Below are positions 18,112-26,200 of a stretch of 64,000 bases of DNA, in pieces. The DNA comes from Roseomonas mucosa (GTDB taxonomy: Bacteria; Pseudomonadota; Alphaproteobacteria; Acetobacterales; Acetobacteraceae): contig CAMDWG010000003.1 in NCBI GenBank assembly GCA_945878375.1, positions 62,001-126,000 of the forward strand. Direction: 5' to 3'. A program made the translations under genes and the position numbers. Below the pieces are notes generated by a model. That model searched no databases and was not told the DNA's origin. It saw only the letters and a program-made list of their open reading frames with translations. Positions within the stretch are counted from its first letter, which is position 1. Each line of letters opens with the position of its first letter.

Positions 18112-19263
18112 ATGCAGACCGCTCTCGTCCTCGGCGCGGGCATCATGGGGCTTTCGAGCGCCTGGGCCCTGTCGCGCGCCGGCTTCGCCGTGCGGGTCAT
18201 CGATCAGGATGAGGTGCCGAATCCCCGCGGCGCCTCGGTCGATGATCACCGGCTGATCCGCCACGCCTATGGGGCGCAGGCCGGCTACATGCGGATGATC
18301 GACCCCGCCTATGCCGCCTGGGACCTGCTGTTCCGCGAGGCCGGGGAGCGGCCCTATGTCGAGACCGGCGTGCTGGCCCTGGCGGAATCCCGTGGCGGAT
18401 GGCTGGCGGAAAGCCGCGCCGCCCTGCGGGCCGATGGCCATGCCGTGGAGGATCTGGCGGCGGAGGCGGTGGCCGCGCGCTTCCCCTTCCTGTCCCCCGC
18501 CGGCATCGCCGATGCCTTCCAGCTGAAGCCGGGCGGCGTGCTGCTGTCGCGGCGCATCATCCAGGCCCTGGCGGCGCTGCTGGCGCGGCGCGGCGTGCCC
18601 ATCGCCCGCGCCTGCGCCGTCGCCATCGATCCCGCGCGCGGTGGCGTGACGCTGGAGAATGGACGCCGAGAGGAAGCCGACCTGCTGGTCGTCGCGGCGG
18701 GACCCTGGGGGCCCCGGCTGGTGCCGGGCCTGGCCGCGCGGGTGCGGCCCACGCGCCAGATCGTGGTGCGGCTCGCGCCGCCGCCGGAAGCCGCGGCGGC
18801 CTGGGAAGGCGCGCCGATGCTGCTCGACCTGGCGGAGGATGGTGGTTTCTATGCTGTCCCGCCGGTGGCGGGCACGCCGCTGAAGATCGGCGACCACCGC
18901 TTCGCCCCCACCACCGATCCGGATGGCCCGCTTGAGGCCAGCGGCGCCGAGCGCGATGCGATCCTCGACCTCGCGCGGCGCCGGATCCGCGACCTTGGCC
19001 GCTATCGCATCCTGTCGGCCGCTGCCTGCTGGTACGATGTGGAGCCGCAGGAGCGTTTCGTGGTGGAACCGCTCGGCCCGCATGCGATTGTGATGTCGGG
19101 CTTTTCCGGCCACGGATTCAAGTTCGGCGCGCTGCTCGGGCTTGCGGTGGCGCGGGCGGCGCGGGATAGCGCGATGGCGGCCGCGCTACCCGCCTGGGCG
19201 GCGGGCACCGCGCCGCCCCCCGCCGGGCTTTTCGCCGATCTCGAACAGGGCCAGATCGCATGA
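18112..19263 (+). CDS. Sarcosine oxidase / N-methyltryptophan oxidase-type FAD oxidoreductase
   Basis: 383 residues of the DAO superfamily. The N-terminal Rossmann motif is VLGAGIMGLSSAWALSRAG. An LIRHAYG segment follows, which in monomeric sarcosine oxidases contributes to the flavin site. The C-terminal FAD motif GFSGHGFKFGALLG carries a Lys. The likely reaction is oxidation of a secondary or N-methyl amine with release of hydrogen peroxide; the substrate cannot be told. Cys in AACWYD may matter for flavin attachment. The acyl-CoA dehydrogenase gene overlaps its stop, suggesting shared transcription. Confidence 0.8.
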   Translation: MQTALVLGAGIMGLSSAWALSRAGFAVRVIDQDEVPNPRGASVDDHRLIRHAYGAQAGYMRMIDPAYAAWDLLFREAGERPYVETGVLALAESRGGWLAESRAALRADGHAVEDLAAEAVAARFPFLSPAGIADAFQLKPGGVLLSRRIIQALAALLARRGVPIARACAVAIDPARGGVTLENGRREEADLLVVAAGPWGPRLVPGLAARVRPTRQIVVRLAPPPEAAAAWEGAPMLLDLAEDGGFYAVPPVAGTPLKIGDHRFAPTTDPDGPLEASGAERDAILDLARRRIRDLGRYRILSAAACWYDVEPQERFVVEPLGPHAIVMSGFSGHGFKFGALLGLAVARAARDSAMAAALPAWAAGTAPPPAGLFADLEQGQIA

Positions 19264-20900
19264 CATCCCCGACCGCTGCCGACGATCTCATCCTGGGTCT
19301 CACGAAGGTGGTGGACCTGCCCGGCCTGTCCGCCGCCGCCGGCACGCCGCTGGGCGCCGAGGATATCGAGGCGCTGCTGCGGGAAGCGGAGCGCTTCTGC
19401 GCCGAACGGATCGCGCCGGGCTGGCAGGAGGCCGACCGCCAGGGCGCGACCTATGCCAACGGCACCGTGACCGTGCCGAAGCACTACCACGCCCTGATGC
19501 GCGACTGGATCGACAGCGGCTGGCAGGGGGTTTCCGCGCCGGAAGCGCATGGCGGGCAGGGCCTGCCGCATGCGATCTGGACGGCGGTGGTCGAACTCGC
19601 CTCCGCCGCCGACATGGCGTTCTTCCTCGGGCCCATCCTGACGGCGGGCGCCATCGACCTGCTGCAGGGCCATGCGACGCAAGACCAGCAGGCGCGCTGG
19701 CTGCCGCAGCTGGTCTCCGGCGCCTGGCCGGGGACGATGAACCTGACCGAGCCGCAGGCGGGCTCCGACCTCGCGGCCATCCGCAGCCGCGCGGAACCGC
19801 TGGGGGATGGGCGCTACGCGCTGCACGGGCAGAAGATCTACATCACCTGGGGCGAGCACGAGACGACGGAGAACATCCTGCACCTGGTCCTGGCCCGCCT
19901 GCCCGGCGCGCCGGAGGGGTCGCGCGGAATCTCCCTGTTCGCGGCGCCGAAGATCCTGCCCGATGGCCGGCGCAACGCGCTACGCTGCGGGGGCATCGAG
20001 CGGAAGCTGGGCATCCACGCCTCCCCCACCTGCATCATGCTGTTCGAGGGCGCGGAGGCGGAGCTGGTGGGCGAGCCTGGTCGCGGCCTGAACGCCATGT
20101 TCGCGATGATGAACGCCGCGCGGCTGGCGGTGGGCGTGCAGGGGGTGGGGCAGGGCGCGCGGGCGCTGCAGCTGGCGGAAGCCTATGCCGCGCAGCGCAC
20201 CCAGTCCGGCCGCGTCATCGCTGACCACCCCGATGTGGCGCGGATGCTGGCGGAGATGCGCGCGGTGACGCTGGCCGGGCGGCTGCTGGCGCTCGAAGCC
20301 GCGGCGGCGCTGGACCGCCACCACCTGCTGGGGGATGAGGCGGCTTCGGTGCGGCTCGCGCTGCTGATCCCGATCGTGAAGTCCTGGTGCAGCGATCGCG
20401 GCGTGGAGGTCGCCTCGCTCGGCATCCAGGTGCATGGCGGCATGGGCTTCGTGGAGGATAGCGGGGCGGCGCAGGTGCTGCGCGACGCCCGCATCGCGCC
20501 GATCTATGAAGGCACCAACGGCATCCAGGCCATCGACCTGCTGGTCCGCAAGGTCGCGAAGGATGGCGGCACCGCCATGCGCGCCCTGCTGGCCGAGCTG
20601 CGCGGGGAACCCCGCCTGGCCGAGGCCGCGGCGATGCTGGAGGAAGCGACGGCCACCATGCTCGCGCTCCAGGCCCGGGATGCGGAGGCCGCGCAATCCC
20701 TGGCGGCGGCCTATCTGGAGGCCTGCGGCTGGACGCTGGGGGGCTGGATGCTGGCCCGCCTGGCCCGCGCCGTGCCGGAGCGGGAGGCGCTGGTCGCCTT
20801 CTACCTCACCCGCCTGCTGCCGCGTGCGACCGCAAGGTGCCTCGAGATCCGGGCGGCTGCGGGCCTTCCCCCTATCGCGGAAGCGCCGGCTGCGGCATGA
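19260..20900 (+). CDS. Acyl-CoA dehydrogenase
   Basis: 546 residues, slightly shorter than the usual 590-residue FadE-like class. Motifs include MNLTEPQAGSDLAAIRS (substrate/FAD region), RKLGIHASPTCIM, VQVHGGMGFVEDSGAAQVLRD and IYEGTNGIQAIDLLVRK, the family signature. It catalyses alpha,beta-dehydrogenation of an acyl-CoA with FAD; chain specificity is not visible. It overlaps the flavin oxidase gene by 4 nt and ends 57 nt before the first crtN-like gene, so read-through into the carotenoid operon is possible. Confidence 0.88.
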   Translation: MTSPTAADDLILGLTKVVDLPGLSAAAGTPLGAEDIEALLREAERFCAERIAPGWQEADRQGATYANGTVTVPKHYHALMRDWIDSGWQGVSAPEAHGGQGLPHAIWTAVVELASAADMAFFLGPILTAGAIDLLQGHATQDQQARWLPQLVSGAWPGTMNLTEPQAGSDLAAIRSRAEPLGDGRYALHGQKIYITWGEHETTENILHLVLARLPGAPEGSRGISLFAAPKILPDGRRNALRCGGIERKLGIHASPTCIMLFEGAEAELVGEPGRGLNAMFAMMNAARLAVGVQGVGQGARALQLAEAYAAQRTQSGRVIADHPDVARMLAEMRAVTLAGRLLALEAAAALDRHHLLGDEAASVRLALLIPIVKSWCSDRGVEVASLGIQVHGGMGFVEDSGAAQVLRDARIAPIYEGTNGIQAIDLLVRKVAKDGGTAMRALLAELRGEPRLAEAAAMLEEATATMLALQARDAEAAQSLAAAYLEACGWTLGGWMLARLARAVPEREALVAFYLTRLLPRATARCLEIRAAAGLPPIAEAPAAA

Positions 20901-20957
20901 ACCGTTGGGGCGCCCCTTGCGGATGACAGCATCGGGTGCATTTCGCGTCCGGATATC

Positions 20958-22556
20958 ATGAACACCGCCCTCCCCACACCCTCCCTGCACCGCCCGCGCG
21001 CGAAGGTGGCCATCATCGGCGCCGGCCCTGGCGGCCTCGCCGCGGCCATGCTGCTCGCCGCCTCCGGCGCGCGGGTGACGGTGTATGAGAAGGACGATGT
21101 CGTCGGCGGGCGCACCCGGACCCTGACATCGCCGGAAGGCTACAGCTTCGACCTCGGCCCGACCTTCTTCCTCTATCCGCGGATCCTGAAGGAGATCTTC
21201 GAGCGCTGCGGCGCCGACCTCGAGACCGAGATCGACATGCGCCGGCTCGACCCCCAGTACCGGCTGGTGTTCGAGAACCAGGGCGGCGCGACGCAGCTCG
21301 ATTGTTCCTCCGACCTCGACCGGATGGAGGCGGAGCTGGCGAAATTCGCCCCCGCCGACGCCAAGGGCCTGCGGACCTTCGTGACGGAGAACCGCGCGAA
21401 GCTCGGCGCCTTTCGCCCCGTGCTCGAACGTGCCTTCGAAAACCCGGTGGATATGGTCAAGTGGGACATGATCCGGGCGCTGCCGCTGCTGCGGCCCTGG
21501 TCCACGGTGGACAAGGACCTGTCGCGGCACTTCCGCGATCCGCGCGTCCGCCTCGCCTTCTCGTTCCAGACCAAGTACCTGGGCATGAGCCCCTTCCGTT
21601 GCCCGTCCCTGTTCACGATCCTGTCCTTCCTGGAATACGAACACGGGATCTTCCACCCGATTGGTGGCTGCGGCGCGGTGTCGCGCGCCATAGCGCGGGT
21701 GGCCGAACGGATGGGGGCGGAGATCCGCCTGTCCACCCCGGTCGATCGCATCGCCTTCGACGGCAGCCGCGCGCGGGGTGTCGAGATCGGCGGCCGCCGG
21801 CATGACGCCGATGCGGTCGTGGTCAATGCCGATTTCGCCCATGCGGTGCCGAAGCTGATCCCCGCCCATCTCCGCAAGGACTGGAACGACCAGAAGATCG
21901 AGAAGGCGCGTTACTCCTGCTCGACTTTCATGCTCTATCTGGGCCTGGACCGGACCTTCCCCGAGCTTGCGCATCACTCCGTGATCCTGAGCGAGGGGTA
22001 CCGGGAGAATATCGCGGAGATCGAGGGCGGGACGATCCCCGATGTGCCCTCGCTCTATGTGCAGAATGCCGGGGCGACGGACCCGACCATGGCGCCGCCC
22101 GGCCATACCGCGCTCTACATGCTGGTGCCCGTGCCGAACCTGCTGAAGCAGCCCGACTGGCCCGCCCATGCGGTGCGGTACCGGGACGTCGCGCTCGACC
22201 GGCTGAAGGCACTCGGCCTGCCCGATATCCGCCCGCATATCCGCTACGAGAAGATCGTCGCGCCGCAGGATTGGGAAAGCGACTACGGGGTCGGCTTCGG
22301 CGCGACCTTCAACCTGTCGCATGAGCTGCCGCAGATGCTGTACTTCCGGCCGGGCAACCGGTTCCGGGATGTCGAGGGCGTCTATCTGGTCGGCGGCGGC
22401 ACCCATCCCGGCAGCGGCCTGCCGGTGATCTATGAGGGCGCGCGGATCACCACCGGGCTGATGGCCCGCGACCTCGGGCTCTCGGAAGCGCCGAGCCGGC
22501 CGACCGCCACGGGCGATCTGGCCGCGGCCTCGTCGGCCTATGGGCAGACCCGCTGA
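20958..22556 (+). CDS. CrtN-type carotenoid desaturase / oxidase (first copy)
   Basis: 532 residues of the phytoene-desaturase (CrtI/CrtN) flavoprotein family. The FAD motif IIGAGPGGLAAAMLLAASGA lies at 19-38 with EKDDVVGGRTRTL after it. The family C-terminal motif is YLVGGGTHPGSGLPVIYEGA. In C30 pathways such enzymes desaturate squalene or diapophytoene, or oxidise the terminal methyl to an aldehyde. With two paralogues here, which does which cannot be told from sequence. It opens the block that ends with hpnCD, hpnE and an aldehyde dehydrogenase, which argues for squalene-derived substrates. Confidence 0.85.
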   Translation: MNTALPTPSLHRPRAKVAIIGAGPGGLAAAMLLAASGARVTVYEKDDVVGGRTRTLTSPEGYSFDLGPTFFLYPRILKEIFERCGADLETEIDMRRLDPQYRLVFENQGGATQLDCSSDLDRMEAELAKFAPADAKGLRTFVTENRAKLGAFRPVLERAFENPVDMVKWDMIRALPLLRPWSTVDKDLSRHFRDPRVRLAFSFQTKYLGMSPFRCPSLFTILSFLEYEHGIFHPIGGCGAVSRAIARVAERMGAEIRLSTPVDRIAFDGSRARGVEIGGRRHDADAVVVNADFAHAVPKLIPAHLRKDWNDQKIEKARYSCSTFMLYLGLDRTFPELAHHSVILSEGYRENIAEIEGGTIPDVPSLYVQNAGATDPTMAPPGHTALYMLVPVPNLLKQPDWPAHAVRYRDVALDRLKALGLPDIRPHIRYEKIVAPQDWESDYGVGFGATFNLSHELPQMLYFRPGNRFRDVEGVYLVGGGTHPGSGLPVIYEGARITTGLMARDLGLSEAPSRPTATGDLAAASSAYGQTR

Positions 22557-22657
22557 GGCGATCCGGCCGGGGCTGAACCGGTCCCCGGCGCGTCCCCCGG
22601 TGCCGCGCCGGTCCGATATGCTATTGTGCCGGGGTCCCGCGAAAGGGAGTGGAGCTG

Positions 22658-24247
22658 ATGGCTGAGCGTGTGGTGGTGGTGGGCGGTGGCCTGGGCGGTC
22701 TCGCGGCGGCGGCGGTGGCCGCGGCGCGCGGGCACAAGGTGACGCTGCTCGACAAGAACCCCTGGCTCGGCGGCAAGGCGGCGGTGCTGCACCTGGATGC
22801 GCCCGACGGCTCCGGCCGCTTCCGCTTCGACATGGGCCCCACGATCCTGACCGTGCCCCGCGTGCTGCGCCGCATCTTCGCCGAGGCCGGGCGCGACCAG
22901 GCGGTGGACCTGCCGCTGATCCGCCTCGACCCGCAATGGCGCTGCTTCTTCGAGGACGGGACGCAGATCGACCTGCTGGAGAATGTGGACCGGATGGCGG
23001 CGGAGATGAACCGCTTCGCCCCCGGCCAGGGCATGGGCGAAGGCTACCGCCGCCTGCAGGCGGAGGCCGAGAACCTCCACCGCGTCTCGGAAGGCTTCTT
23101 CTTCTGGAAGTCGGTCGAAGGCATGGCGGATACGCTGAACTTCAAGGCCAATCTGAACCCCGACACGCTGCGCGACGTGCTGAGCCTGAAGATGGGCCGC
23201 ACCGTCGCCAAGGTGATCCGCGGCCATGTGCCGGATGCGCGGCTGGCGCAGATGCTGGACCATTACTGCCAGTATGTCGGCTCCTCCCCCTACCTCGCGC
23301 CGGCGGTGCTGACCTCGATCGCCGATATGCAGGCGACAGAGGGCGTGTGGTACCCGGTGGGTGGCACGCGGGCGGTGGCGGAAGCGCTGGCGAAGCTCGC
23401 CGGCGATCTCGGCGCCGATCTGCGCCCGGGCGTCGAGGTGACGGGCTTCGACATCCAGGACGGCGCGGTGAAGGGCGTGGTGACGGCGTCTGGCGAGAAG
23501 ATCGCCTGCGATGCCGTGATCTCCAACATGGACGCCATCCGCACCTATCGCGAATTGGTGGGCGGGGAGCCGGCGCGGAAATACGACCGCAAGGGCTTCG
23601 AGCCCGCCTGCAGCGGCGTGGTGCTCTATCTGGGCCTCAAGAAGCGCTACGAGCACCTGGCGCATCACTGCTTCGTCTTCTCCCGCGATGCGGAGGAGGA
23701 GTTCGACGCGATCTACAAGCGCGGCGAGCCCGCGCCCGACCCCACCGCCTATCTCGCCGCGACGTCCTGCAGCGACGACACCACCGCCCCGCCGGGCGGA
23801 GAGGCACTGTATATCCTGGTCCACACCCCGCATCTGCGCCCGCATCACGACTGGTCGAAGATGTTCGCCCCCTATCGCCAGAAGATCCTCGACAAGCTGA
23901 AGCGCACGGCGGGGATGGAGGATATCGAGGAGCGGATCGTGGTCGAGCGCCACCTGACGCCGGTGGACATCCACAACCGCTACAAGGTTCTGGACGGCGC
24001 GATCTACGGGCTGGCCAGCCACGGCACCTTCATGGGCGCCTTCAAGCCCGGCAACCGGTCCAAGGTGGTGAAGAACCTCTACCTTTGCGGCGGCGCGGCG
24101 CATCCGGGGCCGGGCATGCCGATGGTGATGATGTCCGGCTGGATCGCGGCCGACAGCCTCGACCAGGATCGCGGCGGCCGCGGCATGGACGACTTCGCGC
24201 GCGAAGCCGGGCGGCGCGACGCGGACCTCGCCCGCGCGGCGGAGTAG
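22658..24247 (+). CDS. CrtN-type carotenoid desaturase / oxidase (second copy)
   Basis: 529 residues from ATG 22658, chosen over an in-frame GTG three codons earlier because GGGAG (22645-22649) is then 8 nt away. The Rossmann motif is VVVGGGLGGLAAAAVAAARG and the C-terminal family motif LYLCGGAAHPGPGMPMVMMS. It is only distantly similar to the preceding gene, so the two are not a recent duplication and probably divide desaturation and terminal oxidation, as CrtN and CrtP/CrtNb do in other C30 pathways. That division is inference. Confidence 0.83.
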   Translation: MAERVVVVGGGLGGLAAAAVAAARGHKVTLLDKNPWLGGKAAVLHLDAPDGSGRFRFDMGPTILTVPRVLRRIFAEAGRDQAVDLPLIRLDPQWRCFFEDGTQIDLLENVDRMAAEMNRFAPGQGMGEGYRRLQAEAENLHRVSEGFFFWKSVEGMADTLNFKANLNPDTLRDVLSLKMGRTVAKVIRGHVPDARLAQMLDHYCQYVGSSPYLAPAVLTSIADMQATEGVWYPVGGTRAVAEALAKLAGDLGADLRPGVEVTGFDIQDGAVKGVVTASGEKIACDAVISNMDAIRTYRELVGGEPARKYDRKGFEPACSGVVLYLGLKKRYEHLAHHCFVFSRDAEEEFDAIYKRGEPAPDPTAYLAATSCSDDTTAPPGGEALYILVHTPHLRPHHDWSKMFAPYRQKILDKLKRTAGMEDIEERIVVERHLTPVDIHNRYKVLDGAIYGLASHGTFMGAFKPGNRSKVVKNLYLCGGAAHPGPGMPMVMMSGWIAADSLDQDRGGRGMDDFAREAGRRDADLARAAE

Positions 24248-24254
24248 CCTTGCC

Positions 24255-25082
24255 GTGAACGCCACCGCGCCGACCGGGCCGAAGGCACCGCCGGAAGACC
24301 CGGTGGGCCGCTATGACCCGCGGCGCATGGCGTTCTTCCACTTCATGTTCTCCCGCTTCTTCGGCAAGCACATGCGGGCCGGTCGCGTCGCCGCCTGGGG
24401 CATGCCGCGCGATCATGGCGCGCGGCCGCTGGTGGTCTTCGCGAACCATCCGGGCTGGTGGGACGGCGTCGCCTTCATGCTGCTGTCGGTCGCGCTGTTC
24501 CCGGGGCGGCGGATGTTCACGCCCATGGACAAGGGCGCGCTCGACAAATACGCCTTCATGCGCCGGCTCGGCGTCTTCGGGGTGGAGGGCGGCACGCCGC
24601 GTGGCGCGGTGGCCTTCCTCCGCACCGCGCAGGTCGTGCTCGCCGCGCCCGACCGGATGCTCTGGATGAACGCGCCTGGCCGCTTCGCGGATGTGCGCGA
24701 GCGCCCGGTGCCCATCGCCCCCGGCATGACCCGCCTGCCCGAATTGTCGCCGGATGCGATCTTCGTCCCCCTCGCGCTCGACTACCCCTTCTGGAGCGAG
24801 CGCAAGGCCGAGATGCTCTGCGCCTTCGGCGAACCGATCGAGGGTGCCGCGCTCGCGGCGATGGACCGCGATGCGCGGGCTGAAGCGCTGTCCGCCGCGC
24901 TGGCCGCCACCATGGACCGGCTGGCGGAAGATGCCATCGCGCGCGACCCGTCGCGCTTCGTCACCCTGCATCGGGGCCGAGAGGGCATGGGCGGCATCTA
25001 CGAATCGTGGCGCCGCCTGCGCGCCGCGCTGCGCGGCGAGCGCTTCGACGCACGGCACGATTCCCGGCAGGAGGCGGGCTGA
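24255..25082 (+). CDS. PlsC-family acyltransferase, CrtO-like by context
   Basis: 275 residues with a GTG start 7 nt after the second crtN-like gene. The acyltransferase HX4D motif is NHPGWWD, and a third-block-like segment reads DAIFVPLALDYPFW. The usual glycine-rich second block (EGxR) is replaced by NAPGRFADVRERP. The fold is that of lysophospholipid acyltransferases at the inner membrane. In staphyloxanthin-type pathways an acyltransferase esterifies the sugar of the carotenoid glycoside. The gene neighbours favour that job over glycerolipid synthesis. Confidence 0.72.
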   Translation: MNATAPTGPKAPPEDPVGRYDPRRMAFFHFMFSRFFGKHMRAGRVAAWGMPRDHGARPLVVFANHPGWWDGVAFMLLSVALFPGRRMFTPMDKGALDKYAFMRRLGVFGVEGGTPRGAVAFLRTAQVVLAAPDRMLWMNAPGRFADVRERPVPIAPGMTRLPELSPDAIFVPLALDYPFWSERKAEMLCAFGEPIEGAALAAMDRDARAEALSAALAATMDRLAEDAIARDPSRFVTLHRGREGMGGIYESWRRLRAALRGERFDARHDSRQEAG

Positions 25083-25085
25083 GCG

Positions 25086-26192
25086 ATGGATTTCGATTTC
25101 ACCTGGGCCTGGATCGCGCTGTTCCTGGCGAGCTTCCCGGCCACCATGGCGGTCGCCAACCTGATCCTTGTCCGCCCCGCCCAAGGCACGCCGCAGCCGG
25201 GGACGCTGGTCTCGGTCCTGATCCCGGCGCGCAACGAGGAAGCGCACATCGCCGGCTGCATCGAAGCCGCACTCGCCGCGCGCGGCGTGGCGGTGGAAGT
25301 GGTGGTGATGGATGACGGCTCCACCGACCGCACGGCGGAGATCGTGCGCGGCATCGCTGGCCTGGATTCGCGCGTGCGGCTGGAAAGCTGCCCGCCCCTG
25401 CCGCCGGGCTGGACGGGCAAGGTGCATGCCTGCGCCAACCTCGCCGCCGCCGCGAAGGGCACGCATTTCCTGTTCATCGATGCCGATGTCCGGCTCGACC
25501 CGCTGGCGGCGGCCGCGATGGCGGGCCACGCGCAGCGCACCGGCAGCGCGATGGTCACCGGCGTGCCGCGCCAGCTGATCGGATCGCTCGGCGAAGCCGT
25601 GACGGTGCCGATGATCAACTTTCTTCTGCTCTGCTACCTGCCCGGCGGCGGCCGCGCCTTCACCGAGCGCCCCGAGATGGCGGCGGCCTGTGGCCAGCTG
25701 ATGATGGTGGAACGCGCGGCCTATGAGGCCACCGGCGGCCATGCGGCGATCCGCGGCGTGCTGCACGATGCGCTGCAACTGGCGCGGAAGATGCGCGCCG
25801 GCGGCTTCGGGACCGAGGTCGTGGAAGGCGCGCCGCTGGCCAGCTGCCGCATGTACACCGGCTTCGCCGAAAGCTGGCGCGGCTTCATCAAGAATGCGCG
25901 CGAAGGCATGGCCACGCCAGTCGGGCTGCCGATCTGGACGGTGATGCTGGCCGGCGCCTTCCTCTGGCCCATCGCGCTGCTGCCGGAAGCCTGGGCCTTC
26001 CTGGCGATCGGGCTCGGCTTCGCGCTGCGCGCCGCCGTCACCCTTCGCGTGCGGGAACCGTGGTGGACCATTCCGTTGCACCCGCTGGCCGTGCTGGTCG
26101 CGCTGGCGATCCAATGGGCGGCGCTGGTGCGCGGCCTGATGGGCAAGCGTGAGGGCTGGAAGGGTCGCGCCTATCAGGGCGGGGCTGCCTGA
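25086..26192 (+). CDS. Family 2 glycosyltransferase, CrtQ-like
   Basis: 368 residues. There is an N-terminal membrane helix (about 8-28), then a GT-A domain with SVLIPARNEEAHI, VVMDDGSTDRT (nucleotide-sugar site) and the DXD-like FIDADVRL. Two or three membrane helices lie between about 285 and 350, and the C-terminus ends GWKGRAYQ, as in CrtQ-like enzymes. It starts 3 nt after the acyltransferase gene. Its likely role is adding a sugar to the carotenoid carboxyl group at the membrane; the sugar is unknown. Confidence 0.82.
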   Translation: MDFDFTWAWIALFLASFPATMAVANLILVRPAQGTPQPGTLVSVLIPARNEEAHIAGCIEAALAARGVAVEVVVMDDGSTDRTAEIVRGIAGLDSRVRLESCPPLPPGWTGKVHACANLAAAAKGTHFLFIDADVRLDPLAAAAMAGHAQRTGSAMVTGVPRQLIGSLGEAVTVPMINFLLLCYLPGGGRAFTERPEMAAACGQLMMVERAAYEATGGHAAIRGVLHDALQLARKMRAGGFGTEVVEGAPLASCRMYTGFAESWRGFIKNAREGMATPVGLPIWTVMLAGAFLWPIALLPEAWAFLAIGLGFALRAAVTLRVREPWWTIPLHPLAVLVALAIQWAALVRGLMGKREGWKGRAYQGGAA

Positions 26193-26200
26193 GGCGACCG

